From Candidatus Hydrogenedentota bacterium (GTDB lineage: Bacteria; UBA8481; J006), in the NCBI GenBank assembly GCA_003697085.1, contig RFFU01000033.1, forward strand, positions 1-43,383: 43,383 bases of DNA. Reading direction: 5' to 3'. The position numbers and the translations under genes are program-made. The notes under the pieces were generated by a model. That model saw only the letters and a list, made by a program, of their open reading frames with translations, made no database searches and was not told where the DNA came from. Positions 32,014 through 40,417 of this stretch are shown here, piece by piece. How positions within the stretch are numbered: the stretch's first letter is position 1; every line of letters starts with the position of its first letter.

Positions 32014-33456
32014 GTGCGGAGCAGCCCCGACGTCCCTCTCGTGATCAAATCTTTTCGAGCCCTCGCGTTGGCGACGGCGGGGGGAGCCGTTACGGTGCTG
32101 GCGTTCCCCCCATTTTCCGTTCCTCTAGCGGCCGTCGCCGGACCGGCGTTGTTCTTCCTCTCTCTCCGAAAGACTCGGCCTCGGTTCCTCCCAGGTTATC
32201 TCTTCGGAGTGACTCTTTTTCTCGGAACTCTCTGGTGGACGGCGGAGTTCCTCTCTGTGGCGCCGTTCCTACTCGCCGCGCTTTTGGCTCTTCCGTACGG
32301 ACTTGTGAGCCTCTGGGCGCGCGGCCCTCTGGGTTTCAGTATGGGAATGCTTGCAGCCGAATTCCTCCACTCCATTGGACCGTTCGGCCTTCCCTGGAAC
32401 ACGATCGGCTCCGCCGCTCCGCGGTTTCTCCAGGCGGCCGTCGCTCCTTGGAGCGGTGTGTGGGGTGTTTCCTTCCTTCTGTATTGGGTGGCCTCCAATC
32501 TCTTCCCGCCTCGTCGTTGGCTCGCCGCCGCGCTCGTGCTCCTCGTTCCGTTCCTTCCTTCTCCGGCGCCTTCCTCCCCCTCGGCTTCGATTGCCGTCGG
32601 AATCGTTCAGGGAAATTTCTCCAACGAAAATGATTACCAATACCGTCCCACCGAGGTTCTTCGAGAATTGCTTTCCTCCGGGAAACGACTGGCCGATTCC
32701 GGAGCAGAGTTGATCGTATGGACGGAGACGGTGATTTTGGAGTACCTGGAGGAACCGCGGAATCCCGTTCGAAAAGTCTTGGAAGAGTTCGCTCAATCGA
32801 ACGGCGTACCCCTGCTGGTGGGGGCTCCTTCCTTTCCCGGTCACCGGGAAAAACGCAATTCCGTCTTTCTTTTTCGGCCGGACGGTGAGGTTCTGCGCTA
32901 CGACAAGTATCATCTTGTCCCGTTCGGCGAATATCTTCCCGGTTGGGGCCCGGATGAAGAGCACCGTTTGATTCCGGAGGGAACGGGGGATTTCAGTCCG
33001 GCGCTCGTCATCACACCGCTGGGAGATCTGGCTCCTCTCATCTGTTACGAAGGGATGTTCGGCGGATTGGTGGCGGAAGAGGTCCGGCGTGGTGCGCGGA
33101 TTTTGATCAACGTATCCAATGACGCGTGGGCGCGGCACCGGAGTGAGGCGGAGCAGCACGCCTTTTTCACGCGGATGAGGAGCCTGGAGACCGCTCGGCC
33201 GCTCGTTCGGGCCGGCAATGTGGGGCCGAGTTTTGTTACGGATTCGCGGGGCCGGATCCTAGGGGAATTGCCGTACGGCAAAGCGGGGACGCTTCTCGTC
33301 CGCGTTCCTTTGGACGGAGCCCGAACCTTTTTCGCGCGTTTTCCCGACTGGTTCGGATGGCTCTCTCTTTTTGGTACGGCTTTCTTCTTGACAATACGAG
33401 GCCTGGAAGCGGAAACTAACTCTCGAAATGTCAAGAATCCTCGCTTTCAGTACTAA
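32014..33456 (+). CDS. lnt: Apolipoprotein N-acyltransferase
   Basis: 480 aa from GTG 32014, chosen because GGGAAGGGAG lies about 10 nt upstream; GTG 32041 is an alternative. Lnt adds the third acyl chain to lipoproteins at the periplasmic face of the inner membrane. About six N-terminal membrane helices (10-180), including LAFPPFSVPLAAVAG and FLHSIGPFGLPWNTIG, precede a nitrilase-type domain. The catalytic triad is visible as Glu238 (IVWTETV), Lys298 (YDKYHLVPFGE) and Cys344 (PLICYEGMF). A last helix closes the protein. Its presence means the host makes triacylated lipoproteins as most diderms do. It overlaps the next gene by 29 nt. Confidence 0.95.
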   Translation: MRSSPDVPLVIKSFRALALATAGGAVTVLAFPPFSVPLAAVAGPALFFLSLRKTRPRFLPGYLFGVTLFLGTLWWTAEFLSVAPFLLAALLALPYGLVSLWARGPLGFSMGMLAAEFLHSIGPFGLPWNTIGSAAPRFLQAAVAPWSGVWGVSFLLYWVASNLFPPRRWLAAALVLLVPFLPSPAPSSPSASIAVGIVQGNFSNENDYQYRPTEVLRELLSSGKRLADSGAELIVWTETVILEYLEEPRNPVRKVLEEFAQSNGVPLLVGAPSFPGHREKRNSVFLFRPDGEVLRYDKYHLVPFGEYLPGWGPDEEHRLIPEGTGDFSPALVITPLGDLAPLICYEGMFGGLVAEEVRRGARILINVSNDAWARHRSEAEQHAFFTRMRSLETARPLVRAGNVGPSFVTDSRGRILGELPYGKAGTLLVRVPLDGARTFFARFPDWFGWLSLFGTAFFLTIRGLEAETNSRNVKNPRFQY

Positions 33457-34597
33457 TATCAGCGCCGGACATCGCCGCGCCGCGGAAGCCATCGCGAAGG
33501 CGATCGAGGAGAACGATCCTTGTGCGGAGATCGCCAAGCGCGATGCCCTCGATCTTGTCGGGCCTTCCCGCCGTTGGTTCTTGACCGGCGCCTATCTCGG
33601 AATGTTACGCCGCCGTCCTGATCTCTGGGACAACCTCTACCGGAATGAAAAGTCGAAGCGAGGGATTACCGCCTTCTTCCGTCTTTTGCTCGGCGGTGTC
33701 CGAACCCGATTCGAGGATGAAATCAATCGCTGCGAGCCGGACTTGATCCTTTGTACCCAGGCGATTCCCGCTCGGATCGTCGCTGATCTGAAAAGAAGAG
33801 GCCGGATCGCGAAACCCCTTTTGGCCGTCGCCACGGATTACGGCGTTCACCCCTACTGGGCGGATCCCTGGGTCGATGCCTACGCCGTCCCGTCGGAGAA
33901 GGCGCGGGAGGAATTGATCGAGGACGGAGTGGAAGCGGATCGCATCTATGTTACGGGAATTCCCGTGGACGGCTCGATTATGCGGGTCCCCGCCGAGGGA
34001 ATGATTCGCGAGGAGTTCGCCATTTCGCGATCGGCAAAAGTTGTCCTGATAATGGGAGGCGGCAACGGGTTGGGATTCGGTGCCGCCGAGGTGCGGGAAA
34101 TAGAGGAAAAGGCGGGGGCGGACGAGGTTCTCGTCGTCACGGGTGGCAATCATCTCCTGCGGAGGGAACTGACGTCGTCGGAACCGTGCAGCTCGGTACG
34201 CCGGCGTGTCTTCTCGGAAGTGGCGAATGTCGAGAAATTCTTCCGCGTGGCCGACGTGATCGTTTCGAAGCCGGGCGGGCTTACGATGGCCGAGGCGACG
34301 GCGATGGGAAAGGCGATCGTGCTTCTGGAGCCTCTTCCGGGACAGGAGATACGGAACGCCGAATTCCTCCTCTCGAACGGAGCGGCGTTGGGACCTTTTT
34401 CATCGAAAGAGGCTCTGTCGGAGGCGGTGAGAAGGGTTTTGGAGGACGATGTTCTGCGGGAGAAATTACAACAACGGGCTCGCGAAGTGGGGAAGGGGAG
34501 CGCGGCGGAGGAGATCGCTCGTCTCTGTGTCGATATGATCGAACGCTTCGGGAAAAACTCCGCCGTCCCACGGTATTTGAACGAGCGGGCCGTCTGA
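33428..34597 (+). CDS. GT28 glycosyltransferase, MGDG-synthase/UgtP-like
   Basis: 389 aa from ATG 33428, inside the 3' end of lnt. The N-terminus ILAFSTNISAGHRRAAEAIA matches the SAGHxxAA motif of MGDG-synthase-type enzymes. The C-terminal nucleotide-sugar domain has LIMGGGNGLGFGA, FRVADVIVSKPGGLTMAEATAMG (the GGLT loop) and EPLPGQEIRNAEFLLSNGAA. Family members add galactose or glucose to diacylglycerol to make membrane glycolipids. The reading is supported by its place between a lipoprotein acyltransferase and an LpxL-like acyltransferase. MurG shares the fold, but MurG-specific motifs are missing. Sugar and lipid acceptor are unknown. Confidence 0.85.
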   Translation: MSRILAFSTNISAGHRRAAEAIAKAIEENDPCAEIAKRDALDLVGPSRRWFLTGAYLGMLRRRPDLWDNLYRNEKSKRGITAFFRLLLGGVRTRFEDEINRCEPDLILCTQAIPARIVADLKRRGRIAKPLLAVATDYGVHPYWADPWVDAYAVPSEKAREELIEDGVEADRIYVTGIPVDGSIMRVPAEGMIREEFAISRSAKVVLIMGGGNGLGFGAAEVREIEEKAGADEVLVVTGGNHLLRRELTSSEPCSSVRRRVFSEVANVEKFFRVADVIVSKPGGLTMAEATAMGKAIVLLEPLPGQEIRNAEFLLSNGAALGPFSSKEALSEAVRRVLEDDVLREKLQQRAREVGKGSAAEEIARLCVDMIERFGKNSAVPRYLNERAV

Positions 34598-34622
34598 TCG
34601 TTTCGCACTCCTCGCGGTCTGA

Positions 34623-35396
34623 TTGAGCCCTTCGGAATCCCTTCTGTATTCCTCGAAAGGCCCGCCCGCCGTCCTGAATCTCGCCGCTCGAGCCGGACGG
34701 GTTCTCCATTTTTCCCCGATGAGAGTTGAGGCGGTGAGAAGGAACCTCGGTGTCATCGGTGCCGATCCGGGGAGAGTTGGCGAGGTCTTCGAATCGTTCG
34801 GGCGGTATCTGGGAGAGTTTCTTTGGGTGGGAGGGAAACTCGCGCGATTGGAGCATATCTTGGGGGAAGTCGCGATCGATCCTCCACCGCAAAGCAGCGG
34901 CATTCTCTATGTAACAGCCCATTATGGAAACTGGGAACTGGCCGGGCTTTGCCTCGAACGCATTCACGGCCCGATTCGAATCCTCTATCGTCCGGCGGGA
35001 CCGGAATGGTTGGACCGGATGGTACGCCGAGCGCGAGGCGGAAACCGGTTGCTCAACATTACGCGGGGATTGCGCTCGGTCGTGGAGGCCTTGAGACGTG
35101 GAGAAATCGTGGGAGCGGCGATCGACGAGCCGGTTCGATCAACCCGCCGGGTACGTTTTTTCGGAAGAGCCGTGAGTTATCCCGCTCCGCTGTTGGAAGC
35201 GGCGTGGCGAGCCGGGGCCGCCGTGATACCGATCGTGTGCATTCGGAATGCCGAGGGAAGGCTGAATGTCCGGACGATGGCTCCCGCTTCGGACCCGGCG
35301 GAGATTTTCTCCTGTTTCGAAGAATGGATTCGCCGGGATCCGTATCAGTGGATTCTGCTTCGAGATCGTTTTTTTGACCGGGGAACGCGGGAATAA
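34623..35396 (+). CDS. LpxL/HtrB-family lysophospholipid acyltransferase
   Basis: 257 aa from TTG 34623; there is no Shine-Dalgarno, and the next ATG (34719) would cut a conserved segment. The catalytic motif HYGNWE lies in LYVTAHYGNWELAGL, and GAAIDEP and RVRFFGRAVSYPA are the other landmarks of the LpxL/LpxM family. These enzymes transfer secondary acyl chains to lipid A. The protein is shorter than typical LpxL (about 300) and lacks the N-terminal membrane helix, so the assignment to lipid A rather than to another lipid is not certain. It follows the GT28 gene by 25 nt, so the substrate could be a glycolipid made by that enzyme. Confidence 0.8.
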   Translation: MSPSESLLYSSKGPPAVLNLAARAGRVLHFSPMRVEAVRRNLGVIGADPGRVGEVFESFGRYLGEFLWVGGKLARLEHILGEVAIDPPPQSSGILYVTAHYGNWELAGLCLERIHGPIRILYRPAGPEWLDRMVRRARGGNRLLNITRGLRSVVEALRRGEIVGAAIDEPVRSTRRVRFFGRAVSYPAPLLEAAWRAGAAVIPIVCIRNAEGRLNVRTMAPASDPAEIFSCFEEWIRRDPYQWILLRDRFFDRGTRE

Positions 35397-35491
35397 TCTA
35401 TTTCTGTCGGGGCGTAGCGGCGACCGGCGGATCGCCCGGCGGCAATTCGCAGACGAGAGAGTCCGCGCTCCATAACGCGGCGAAAATGGGG

Positions 35492-35511
35492 CGCGGGTTC
35501 TCCAACCTGCG
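35492..35511. repeat. Palindrome 1 of the cluster
   Basis: CGCGGGTT-CTCC-AACCTGCG, an 8-bp stem with one G-T pair and a 4-nt loop. It has the length and shape of the other small palindromes nearby, but a different sequence. Confidence 0.5.
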
Positions 35512-35527
35512 GAAGAGGGCAGTTACC

Positions 35528-35553
35528 AGAAGGCAGGATGCCCGCACTCCCAG
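35528..35553. repeat. Palindrome 2 of the cluster, relative of the repeat at 18331
   Basis: Read on the minus strand it gives CCTGGGAG then TGCGGGCATCCTGCC. The plus-strand repeat at 18331 reads TGGGAAC then GCAGGCATCTTGCCTGC. The two share lead, core and order, so they are copies of one dispersed family in opposite orientation. Confidence 0.5.
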
Positions 35554-35588
35554 GTTTCATCGCGTACTGAAGAGGTGGATCGGCCAGC

Positions 35589-35608
35589 CACAGACTGGAA
35601 AGTCTGTG
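35589..35608. repeat. Palindrome 3 of the cluster
   Basis: CACAGACT-GGAA-AGTCTGTG is a perfect 8-bp stem with a GGAA loop, flanked by CCAGC and CTCG. It is the cleanest of the three. Confidence 0.55.
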
Positions 35609-35687
35609 CTCGATCCGTTCATATTTGTTCTGTGCGGAGGTGGCACATGATGGGCCTGTGCATTTCCGGCATTCCCACGAGTAGGAA

Positions 35688-35716
35688 TTGCCTTCTCCTC
35701 GGAAAAAGAGGATAAT
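35688..35716 (+). promoter_or_regulatory. Promoter of the PilS-like sensor gene
   Basis: -35 TTGCCT (35688-35693), 17-nt spacer and -10 GATAAT (35711-35716). The leader would be about 88 nt, with AAAGGA about 11 nt before ATG 35812. It shares its -35 and spacing with the histone promoter. Confidence 0.55.
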
Positions 35717-35811
35717 CTGGGTGGTAGGGAGAGCGGAGTGGTCCCTCGCGGGAAAGGTCCGAATCGGAGCATTCCGGCCTCTTCGAGAGCAGAGAAAGGA
35801 AACGTCATACG

Positions 35812-36744
35812 ATGCGCGAGGAAGACAAGGTTCAACTCGACAGACTTCAGTGGGTCATTCGGCTCCGTTTTATCGTGATCGCCGTCCTCGGCGGAAACTA
35901 TTTGATTCAGATGCCTTTGAACCAGATTTGGAACCGCGGCAGTTTCATTCTCTCCCTTTGTGTCGTTGTGCTCGGAGCCAACATGATCTGGCATCTTCTC
36001 TTGAAACACCGGCGGATGCCCGCAATGAACCTTGCCTACTATCAGTGTATCTTCGACCTTTTGGCCGTCTCGATCGTTCTTTTTCGACACGGTGTCTCGG
36101 GGACGATGGGATATCTTTTCATCTTCGTGATTCTCATTTCGGGAATCCTCTTGCCCCGCCGGGGAATTCTTCTGATCGCCTTCTCGAGCGTCGTGCTTTA
36201 TTTCACCTTCCTCATCCTCGAAGTGACCGGAAGGAACGTTCCGATTCCCCCGGCCACGGGATTGACCCCGCTTCTGCCCGAGCAGGCGATGTTCGTCGTG
36301 GACGTCGCGATCAAGGGTTTCTTTTTCTTCCTCGTCGCTTTCGCGTGCGCGAATATGCAGGACCTGATCGGAAAGATGGTGCGGGAAAGTGAGTTCGAGA
36401 GGAAATTCAATCAAGCGATCGTCGAGGTTCTTCCCACCGGCGTGATCGTCTTCGATCTCGGTTCGAACATCGTTCTCTTCAACCCGATGGCGGAACAGAT
36501 CACCCTTTACAAAAGTGATGAAGTGATGGGCCGCGGTTTGGAAGAAGTTTTCTCGGGAATCGACCCGTCGTGGTCGAGAGCGTTGGAACGCGTCATCGAA
36601 TCCGAGGAGGAAGTGAGGCTTCTTGGGGCTCCTCTTCCCATCAAGAACGGAAAGACGATCCGCGTCAATGTCCGTTTGCAGCCGCTTTCCATCGATAACC
36701 AGGTTCTCGGGGTTCTTTGTACTCTCTTCTCTTCCCTTCGCTGA
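35812..36744 (+). CDS. PilS-like membrane sensor with PAS domain but no kinase
   Basis: 310 aa from ATG 35812. Residues about 15-195 contain six membrane helices in the pattern of the PilS sensor module (IRLRFIVIAVLGGNYLI, FILSLCVVVLGANMIW, LLAVSIVLFRHGVSGTMGYL, FIFVILISGILLPRRG, a hydrophobic FLILEV helix, VAIKGFFFFLVAFACA). A short linker leads to one PAS domain (about 208-305) with VEVLPTGVIVFDLGSNIVLF and NPMAEQITLY. The protein ends after the PAS core. There is no HisKA dimerisation helix with the HExxxP motif and no HATPase. It cannot autophosphorylate, so it needs a partner or is a decayed kinase. No response regulator is adjacent. Confidence 0.8.
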   Translation: MREEDKVQLDRLQWVIRLRFIVIAVLGGNYLIQMPLNQIWNRGSFILSLCVVVLGANMIWHLLLKHRRMPAMNLAYYQCIFDLLAVSIVLFRHGVSGTMGYLFIFVILISGILLPRRGILLIAFSSVVLYFTFLILEVTGRNVPIPPATGLTPLLPEQAMFVVDVAIKGFFFFLVAFACANMQDLIGKMVRESEFERKFNQAIVEVLPTGVIVFDLGSNIVLFNPMAEQITLYKSDEVMGRGLEEVFSGIDPSWSRALERVIESEEEVRLLGAPLPIKNGKTIRVNVRLQPLSIDNQVLGVLCTLFSSLR

Positions 36745-36831
36745 GCGCGTTTTCTTTGTCCCGGCGTCTCCGGTACCGAAACAGATTCGTGAATAGCCCG
36801 GTGGTCGAGGAGTAAGGAAGGGGTTTCTGCT

Positions 36832-37812
36832 TTGCCTTTGGTGATACCATCTCCCACTCAGGATTTCGCGGGCTATTTGCGCGAGGTTCCGCTCGTTGTG
36901 GCTCCTATGGCCGACGTCACGGACACCCCCTTTCGGCGTATTCTCCGAAGATTCTTTCCCGGACTTCTCTTTACCGAAATGATCTCCGCCGAGGGGATCC
37001 TTCACGGAAGCGAAAAAACCTTTCGGATGGTGGAGACGGTGCCGGAAGAAGAGGCACCGGTCGGAATTCAAATTTTGGGGGCCGATCCGACGCGCGTGGC
37101 GGAGGCGGCACGGCTCCTGATACGATATCGTCCCGCCGTCTTGGATATCAATATGGGATGCCCGGTTCGGAAGGTGTTGAAGAACGGCAGCGGTGCCGCA
37201 CTCTTGAGCGATCCGAAGCGGGCGGGTGAGGTGGTCCGAGCGGTTCGTGACACCGTGGATCTGCCCGTAACGGTCAAGATTCGCCTCGGTCTCGATCACG
37301 ACAATGCCGAGGATGTGATCGCCGCTCTCTTCTGCGCCGGCGCTGTCGCCGTGACGGTGCACGGACGTACGGCCGTTCAACTCTACCGCGGTCCCGCGGA
37401 TCGCCGGCGCGTTTTGGAGATTGCGCGCGCGGCTCCGCTGCCGATTGTCGTCTCCGGTGACGTCCGAACCGAGGAAGATGTGCGGGAAATCCTTTCCGGC
37501 GGCGCGGCGGGAGCGCTTTTGGCGCGCGGAATCCTCGGGAGGCCTTGGTTTGCCGCTCGCGCTCTGGCGGCGGCGCGCGGTTCCGCACCTCCCCCCAGAC
37601 CCAGCTGCACTGAGGTCATTGAAGATCACCTGGACGAGGTCCTGCGGTGGTCGGGAGAAGAGGGAATCCGCGCCTTCCGCCGTCATCTGGTGGAATACGT
37701 TCGTTTCCATCCCCGAGCCCGCAGGCTCCGGCACGCCCTCGTCACAGCACAAAGTTCCCGGGAAATCCGGCGGATCCTCCGGGACCTTTCTTCCTCTTTC
37801 GAAGAAGAATAA
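36832..37812 (+). CDS. dusB: tRNA-dihydrouridine synthase (Dus)
   Basis: 326 aa from TTG 36832, which has GGAAGGGG about 8 nt upstream; TTG 36838 and GTG 36841 are alternatives. Dus enzymes use FMN and NADPH to reduce uridines in the D-loop of tRNA. The FMN-barrel begins VVAPMADVTDTPFRRILRRF. The catalytic Cys110 lies in DINMGCPVRKVLKNGSGAAL, followed by VTVKIRLGLDHDN, VHGRTAVQLYRGPADRR and VSGDVRTEEDV. The RGILGRPW motif closes the barrel, and the C-terminal helical bundle includes AFRRHLVEYVR. Motif style is closest to DusB. The gene follows the sensor gene by 87 nt and could be co-transcribed with it. Confidence 0.93.
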   Translation: MPLVIPSPTQDFAGYLREVPLVVAPMADVTDTPFRRILRRFFPGLLFTEMISAEGILHGSEKTFRMVETVPEEEAPVGIQILGADPTRVAEAARLLIRYRPAVLDINMGCPVRKVLKNGSGAALLSDPKRAGEVVRAVRDTVDLPVTVKIRLGLDHDNAEDVIAALFCAGAVAVTVHGRTAVQLYRGPADRRRVLEIARAAPLPIVVSGDVRTEEDVREILSGGAAGALLARGILGRPWFAARALAAARGSAPPPRPSCTEVIEDHLDEVLRWSGEEGIRAFRRHLVEYVRFHPRARRLRHALVTAQSSREIRRILRDLSSSFEEE

Positions 37813-37956
37813 AGCGATACGAATCTCGAGAAATCTATCCTAAAGCCCTCGAAACGAGAAACCGATGGTTTGGGAGAGTGGCGAATTCTTTTGGCATAAA
37901 TCAAACGGTTCTGGACTCCGGGTCTTCCGGAAGTGGAAAAGTATGGGAGCGAATGT

Positions 37957-40215
37957 ATGAAACTTGATTGGAAGAAAGGGTGGAAGAAACTCCGCGTCGG
38001 AAGTGGAACGGGAAGAGAAGGAACGTGGCGGCGAGGAGCGGCCGTTTTCGAGCGCGGATTCGAGATCATTCCTCCCATCGGTTACAAAATTGCGGCCGCG
38101 CTTGCCCTGGGAGTCTTCTTTCTCCTCTTTGAACGCCTGACCCTGACGATCGCGATTCTCTTCGGCGGGACGCTCTTCTTTATGAAGACTCACCTGAACG
38201 AAACCCCTGGGGAGGGCCAACGGGGAGGGGCCGAAGGGGAAGAGGAAATTCGAGGGGTGGAGCCGGAGAACGAATTCGGCGCCTTGCTTCCCGAAAACGT
38301 CATTCCGCTTGCGAATGCTTTCATCCCGGCGTGGAAGAACCTCGATGATTTTCTCTATGTGATCCTCGATCTTCTGAAGGTAACGCTGGACTATCAAACC
38401 GCGACGGTCTTTCTGAAAAATCCGCGCAAGGGAACGCTTGTGCAAAGGGCGTTTTCGAGCCGGACACCCTCGGTGGCGCGCCTGGCGGCAATCCGCATCG
38501 GACATGGGTTGGTCGGCTGGGTGGCCGAGCAGAAACGGCCTCTTATCGTGGGGAATCTGCGAAAGGAAGGACGGAACCTCGGGTATTATCGTCGAGCGGG
38601 GGAAAGGGTTAACTCCTTCGCCGCCGTTCCGATCCTCGTGAATGGAGAAGTCGAGGGGGTGCTGGCGGTGGATCACGAGAAAGCCGAGGCCTTTCTCGGT
38701 GACGGAACGGAGAGCGTTCTGATGATCATCGCCGAAACGATCGCGCGGGTTTTGGGAGCGCAGGCGAGTCGGGAAGAGGCCTTGACGGAGCTCGATCGGA
38801 TTCGAGAATCTCGAAGGATCATCCATGAGGTCTTCGAGGCGCCGAACCTCGACATCGCCTCTTCCGTTTTTCTGCGCGGCATCGCTCCGTTGGGTGAGTG
38901 CCATTCCTTGGCACTCTTCCTCTTGAACGAACGGGGGGAGCTTCGCCGGCGGGCCGCGATGGGATTCCAGGGGATCGCGGCGAACGAAATCAAGGAGCCG
39001 GTGATGATCCGTGCCGTGGAACAGGCGCTCCAGCAAGGAAGCCCTTTCCGGATCGAGGGGGCGGCTCTGGCGGCACAATACCGCCTCGCCGTCCGCCGCC
39101 GTCAAACCATCCCCGAAATGCTCGTCGCGTTTCCCCTCCTCTATCGGGGAAGAAATCTTGGTGGCGTCGTCATCGAGATGCGGCATTCCAGCGACTACAC
39201 CGAACGTTTTGAGGCGATCTTGCAGGAGGTTTGCCAGGCGGTCGGTTCGGCCTTTTTACGGGTTTACAGGACGGCGCAGGCGGAGGGAACGGCACGGCAG
39301 GAGGAAGAACTGATTCGCTTTTCGGCAACGCTGCTCGCCTCCGAATCGCTGGGAGAAGTCTGGCGAAAGATATTGACTCTTGTGCTGGAAAGAACACCGG
39401 CTACCGGAGCAGCCGTCTTTACGCGAGAGGGGGAGAACTTTGTGCTTGCTGCGTCGGAGAATTGCCGCGTAACGGAGAAAGAGGTTCCCTTGAGACAGGG
39501 ATTGATCGGATGGGCGGCTCTGGCGGAAAAGGTCGTTGTCGGTCGCGGAGACGATCGAAGACCGCTTCCGATCACCGGAGGTCGCGAATATCTCGTTTCT
39601 CCCATCGGAATGCCCGGAGAAAGAAATTCCGTGGTGATTCTCGTGGGGAACGAACCGGGCGTTTTTGGGGAGAGGGAACGGGAATGGATGGGAGCGCTTG
39701 CCCAAGCGGTCTGCCCGATCGTGGCCGGAGTGGCGCGATGGGAAATGGCGGCCACCGCGGTCGAGGAAGAGGGAGTGACCGGGTTATTCAACGAGATCGG
39801 CTTCCAAAGACGCCTTCAGGCGATGGCGGCGGATGGAAGGACCGTCGTCGCCGTGTTGTTGAGGATGGATAACTACGAAGCGTTGCTGGCTGAGTTCGGA
39901 CGGGCCGAGATGAATCGTTTCCAACGCCGCTTCGGAAGCGTCCTGAAGGAGATGGTGGGAGCGAACGGCATTGTCGCCAAGATCGATGGGGGCCGTTTCG
40001 CCATTGGGCTTCGCGCGTCCGCCCGGACGACCAAAACCGAAATTCTCGATTTTCTGGAACGTTCTCGCAGCGCCTCCTTCCCCGAGCGAACGGTTGTGTA
40101 CAGCATTAGTGAAGCCGCCTCGGACTCGGTGCCCGTTTCGGAACTTCTCGAGGCAGCGGAAACACGCTTGGCGGACATCGATTCCCGAGAGACGCGAATC
40201 GCCGGTGCCGCCTGA
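37957..40215 (+). CDS. Multi-GAF membrane protein with degenerate GGDEF domain
   Basis: 752 aa from ATG 37957, with GGGAG 7 nt upstream; a GTG 24 nt earlier is less likely. Two short membrane helices (about 42-78) follow a basic N-terminus. Three GAF-like domains come next, about 120-265 (GHGLVGWVAEQKRPLIVGNL), 285-440 (IAPLGECHSLALFLLNERGE) and 450-590 (LRQGLIGWAALAEKVVVGRG). A C-terminal GGDEF fold (about 605-740) follows. It is recognisable from VTGLFNEIGFQRRLQ, but the signature loop reads IDGGRFAIG, without the acidic pair needed for metal and catalysis. It therefore cannot make c-di-GMP, and may bind GTP or act by oligomerisation. Its ligands are unknown. The gene stands alone. Confidence 0.85.
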   Translation: MKLDWKKGWKKLRVGSGTGREGTWRRGAAVFERGFEIIPPIGYKIAAALALGVFFLLFERLTLTIAILFGGTLFFMKTHLNETPGEGQRGGAEGEEEIRGVEPENEFGALLPENVIPLANAFIPAWKNLDDFLYVILDLLKVTLDYQTATVFLKNPRKGTLVQRAFSSRTPSVARLAAIRIGHGLVGWVAEQKRPLIVGNLRKEGRNLGYYRRAGERVNSFAAVPILVNGEVEGVLAVDHEKAEAFLGDGTESVLMIIAETIARVLGAQASREEALTELDRIRESRRIIHEVFEAPNLDIASSVFLRGIAPLGECHSLALFLLNERGELRRRAAMGFQGIAANEIKEPVMIRAVEQALQQGSPFRIEGAALAAQYRLAVRRRQTIPEMLVAFPLLYRGRNLGGVVIEMRHSSDYTERFEAILQEVCQAVGSAFLRVYRTAQAEGTARQEEELIRFSATLLASESLGEVWRKILTLVLERTPATGAAVFTREGENFVLAASENCRVTEKEVPLRQGLIGWAALAEKVVVGRGDDRRPLPITGGREYLVSPIGMPGERNSVVILVGNEPGVFGEREREWMGALAQAVCPIVAGVARWEMAATAVEEEGVTGLFNEIGFQRRLQAMAADGRTVVAVLLRMDNYEALLAEFGRAEMNRFQRRFGSVLKEMVGANGIVAKIDGGRFAIGLRASARTTKTEILDFLERSRSASFPERTVVYSISEAASDSVPVSELLEAAETRLADIDSRETRIAGAA

Positions 40216-40417
40216 CGAAGTCGCCGCCTAATTCGGTTCGGAAGGATTCCTGCCGCGCTCTTCCTTACAGCGAAGACGCGGAGAAGATGGAGAAAAGTAA
40301 GGCGCGCGATTGCGGAGGTCGCACGGAACGAGAGGACGGGGTGGGGAGTGCGGGGGATACGGAAAAAGAGTGGGTGTGCGGCCTGGACCGGATAGAAAAG
40401 GAGCGTCGAGGGGAAGA

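Larger units (their letters stand above)
35397..35687. other. Intergenic with a cluster of three palindromic repeats
   Basis: No gene is supported. The stretch holds the palindromes at 35492, 35528 and 35589, described separately, and ends at the promoter of the sensor gene. It looks like a repeat sink between two operons. Confidence 0.5.

Noticed and set aside
35492-35608. CRISPR array from the regularly placed palindromes
   Set aside because: The three repeats differ in sequence, and the spacers are not of constant length. There are no cas genes.
35557-37752. A 731-codon open frame on the minus strand opposite the sensor and dusB genes
   Set aside because: The plus strand encodes clear PilS-like and Dus proteins here. 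The minus-strand product is charged and low complexity with no domain.
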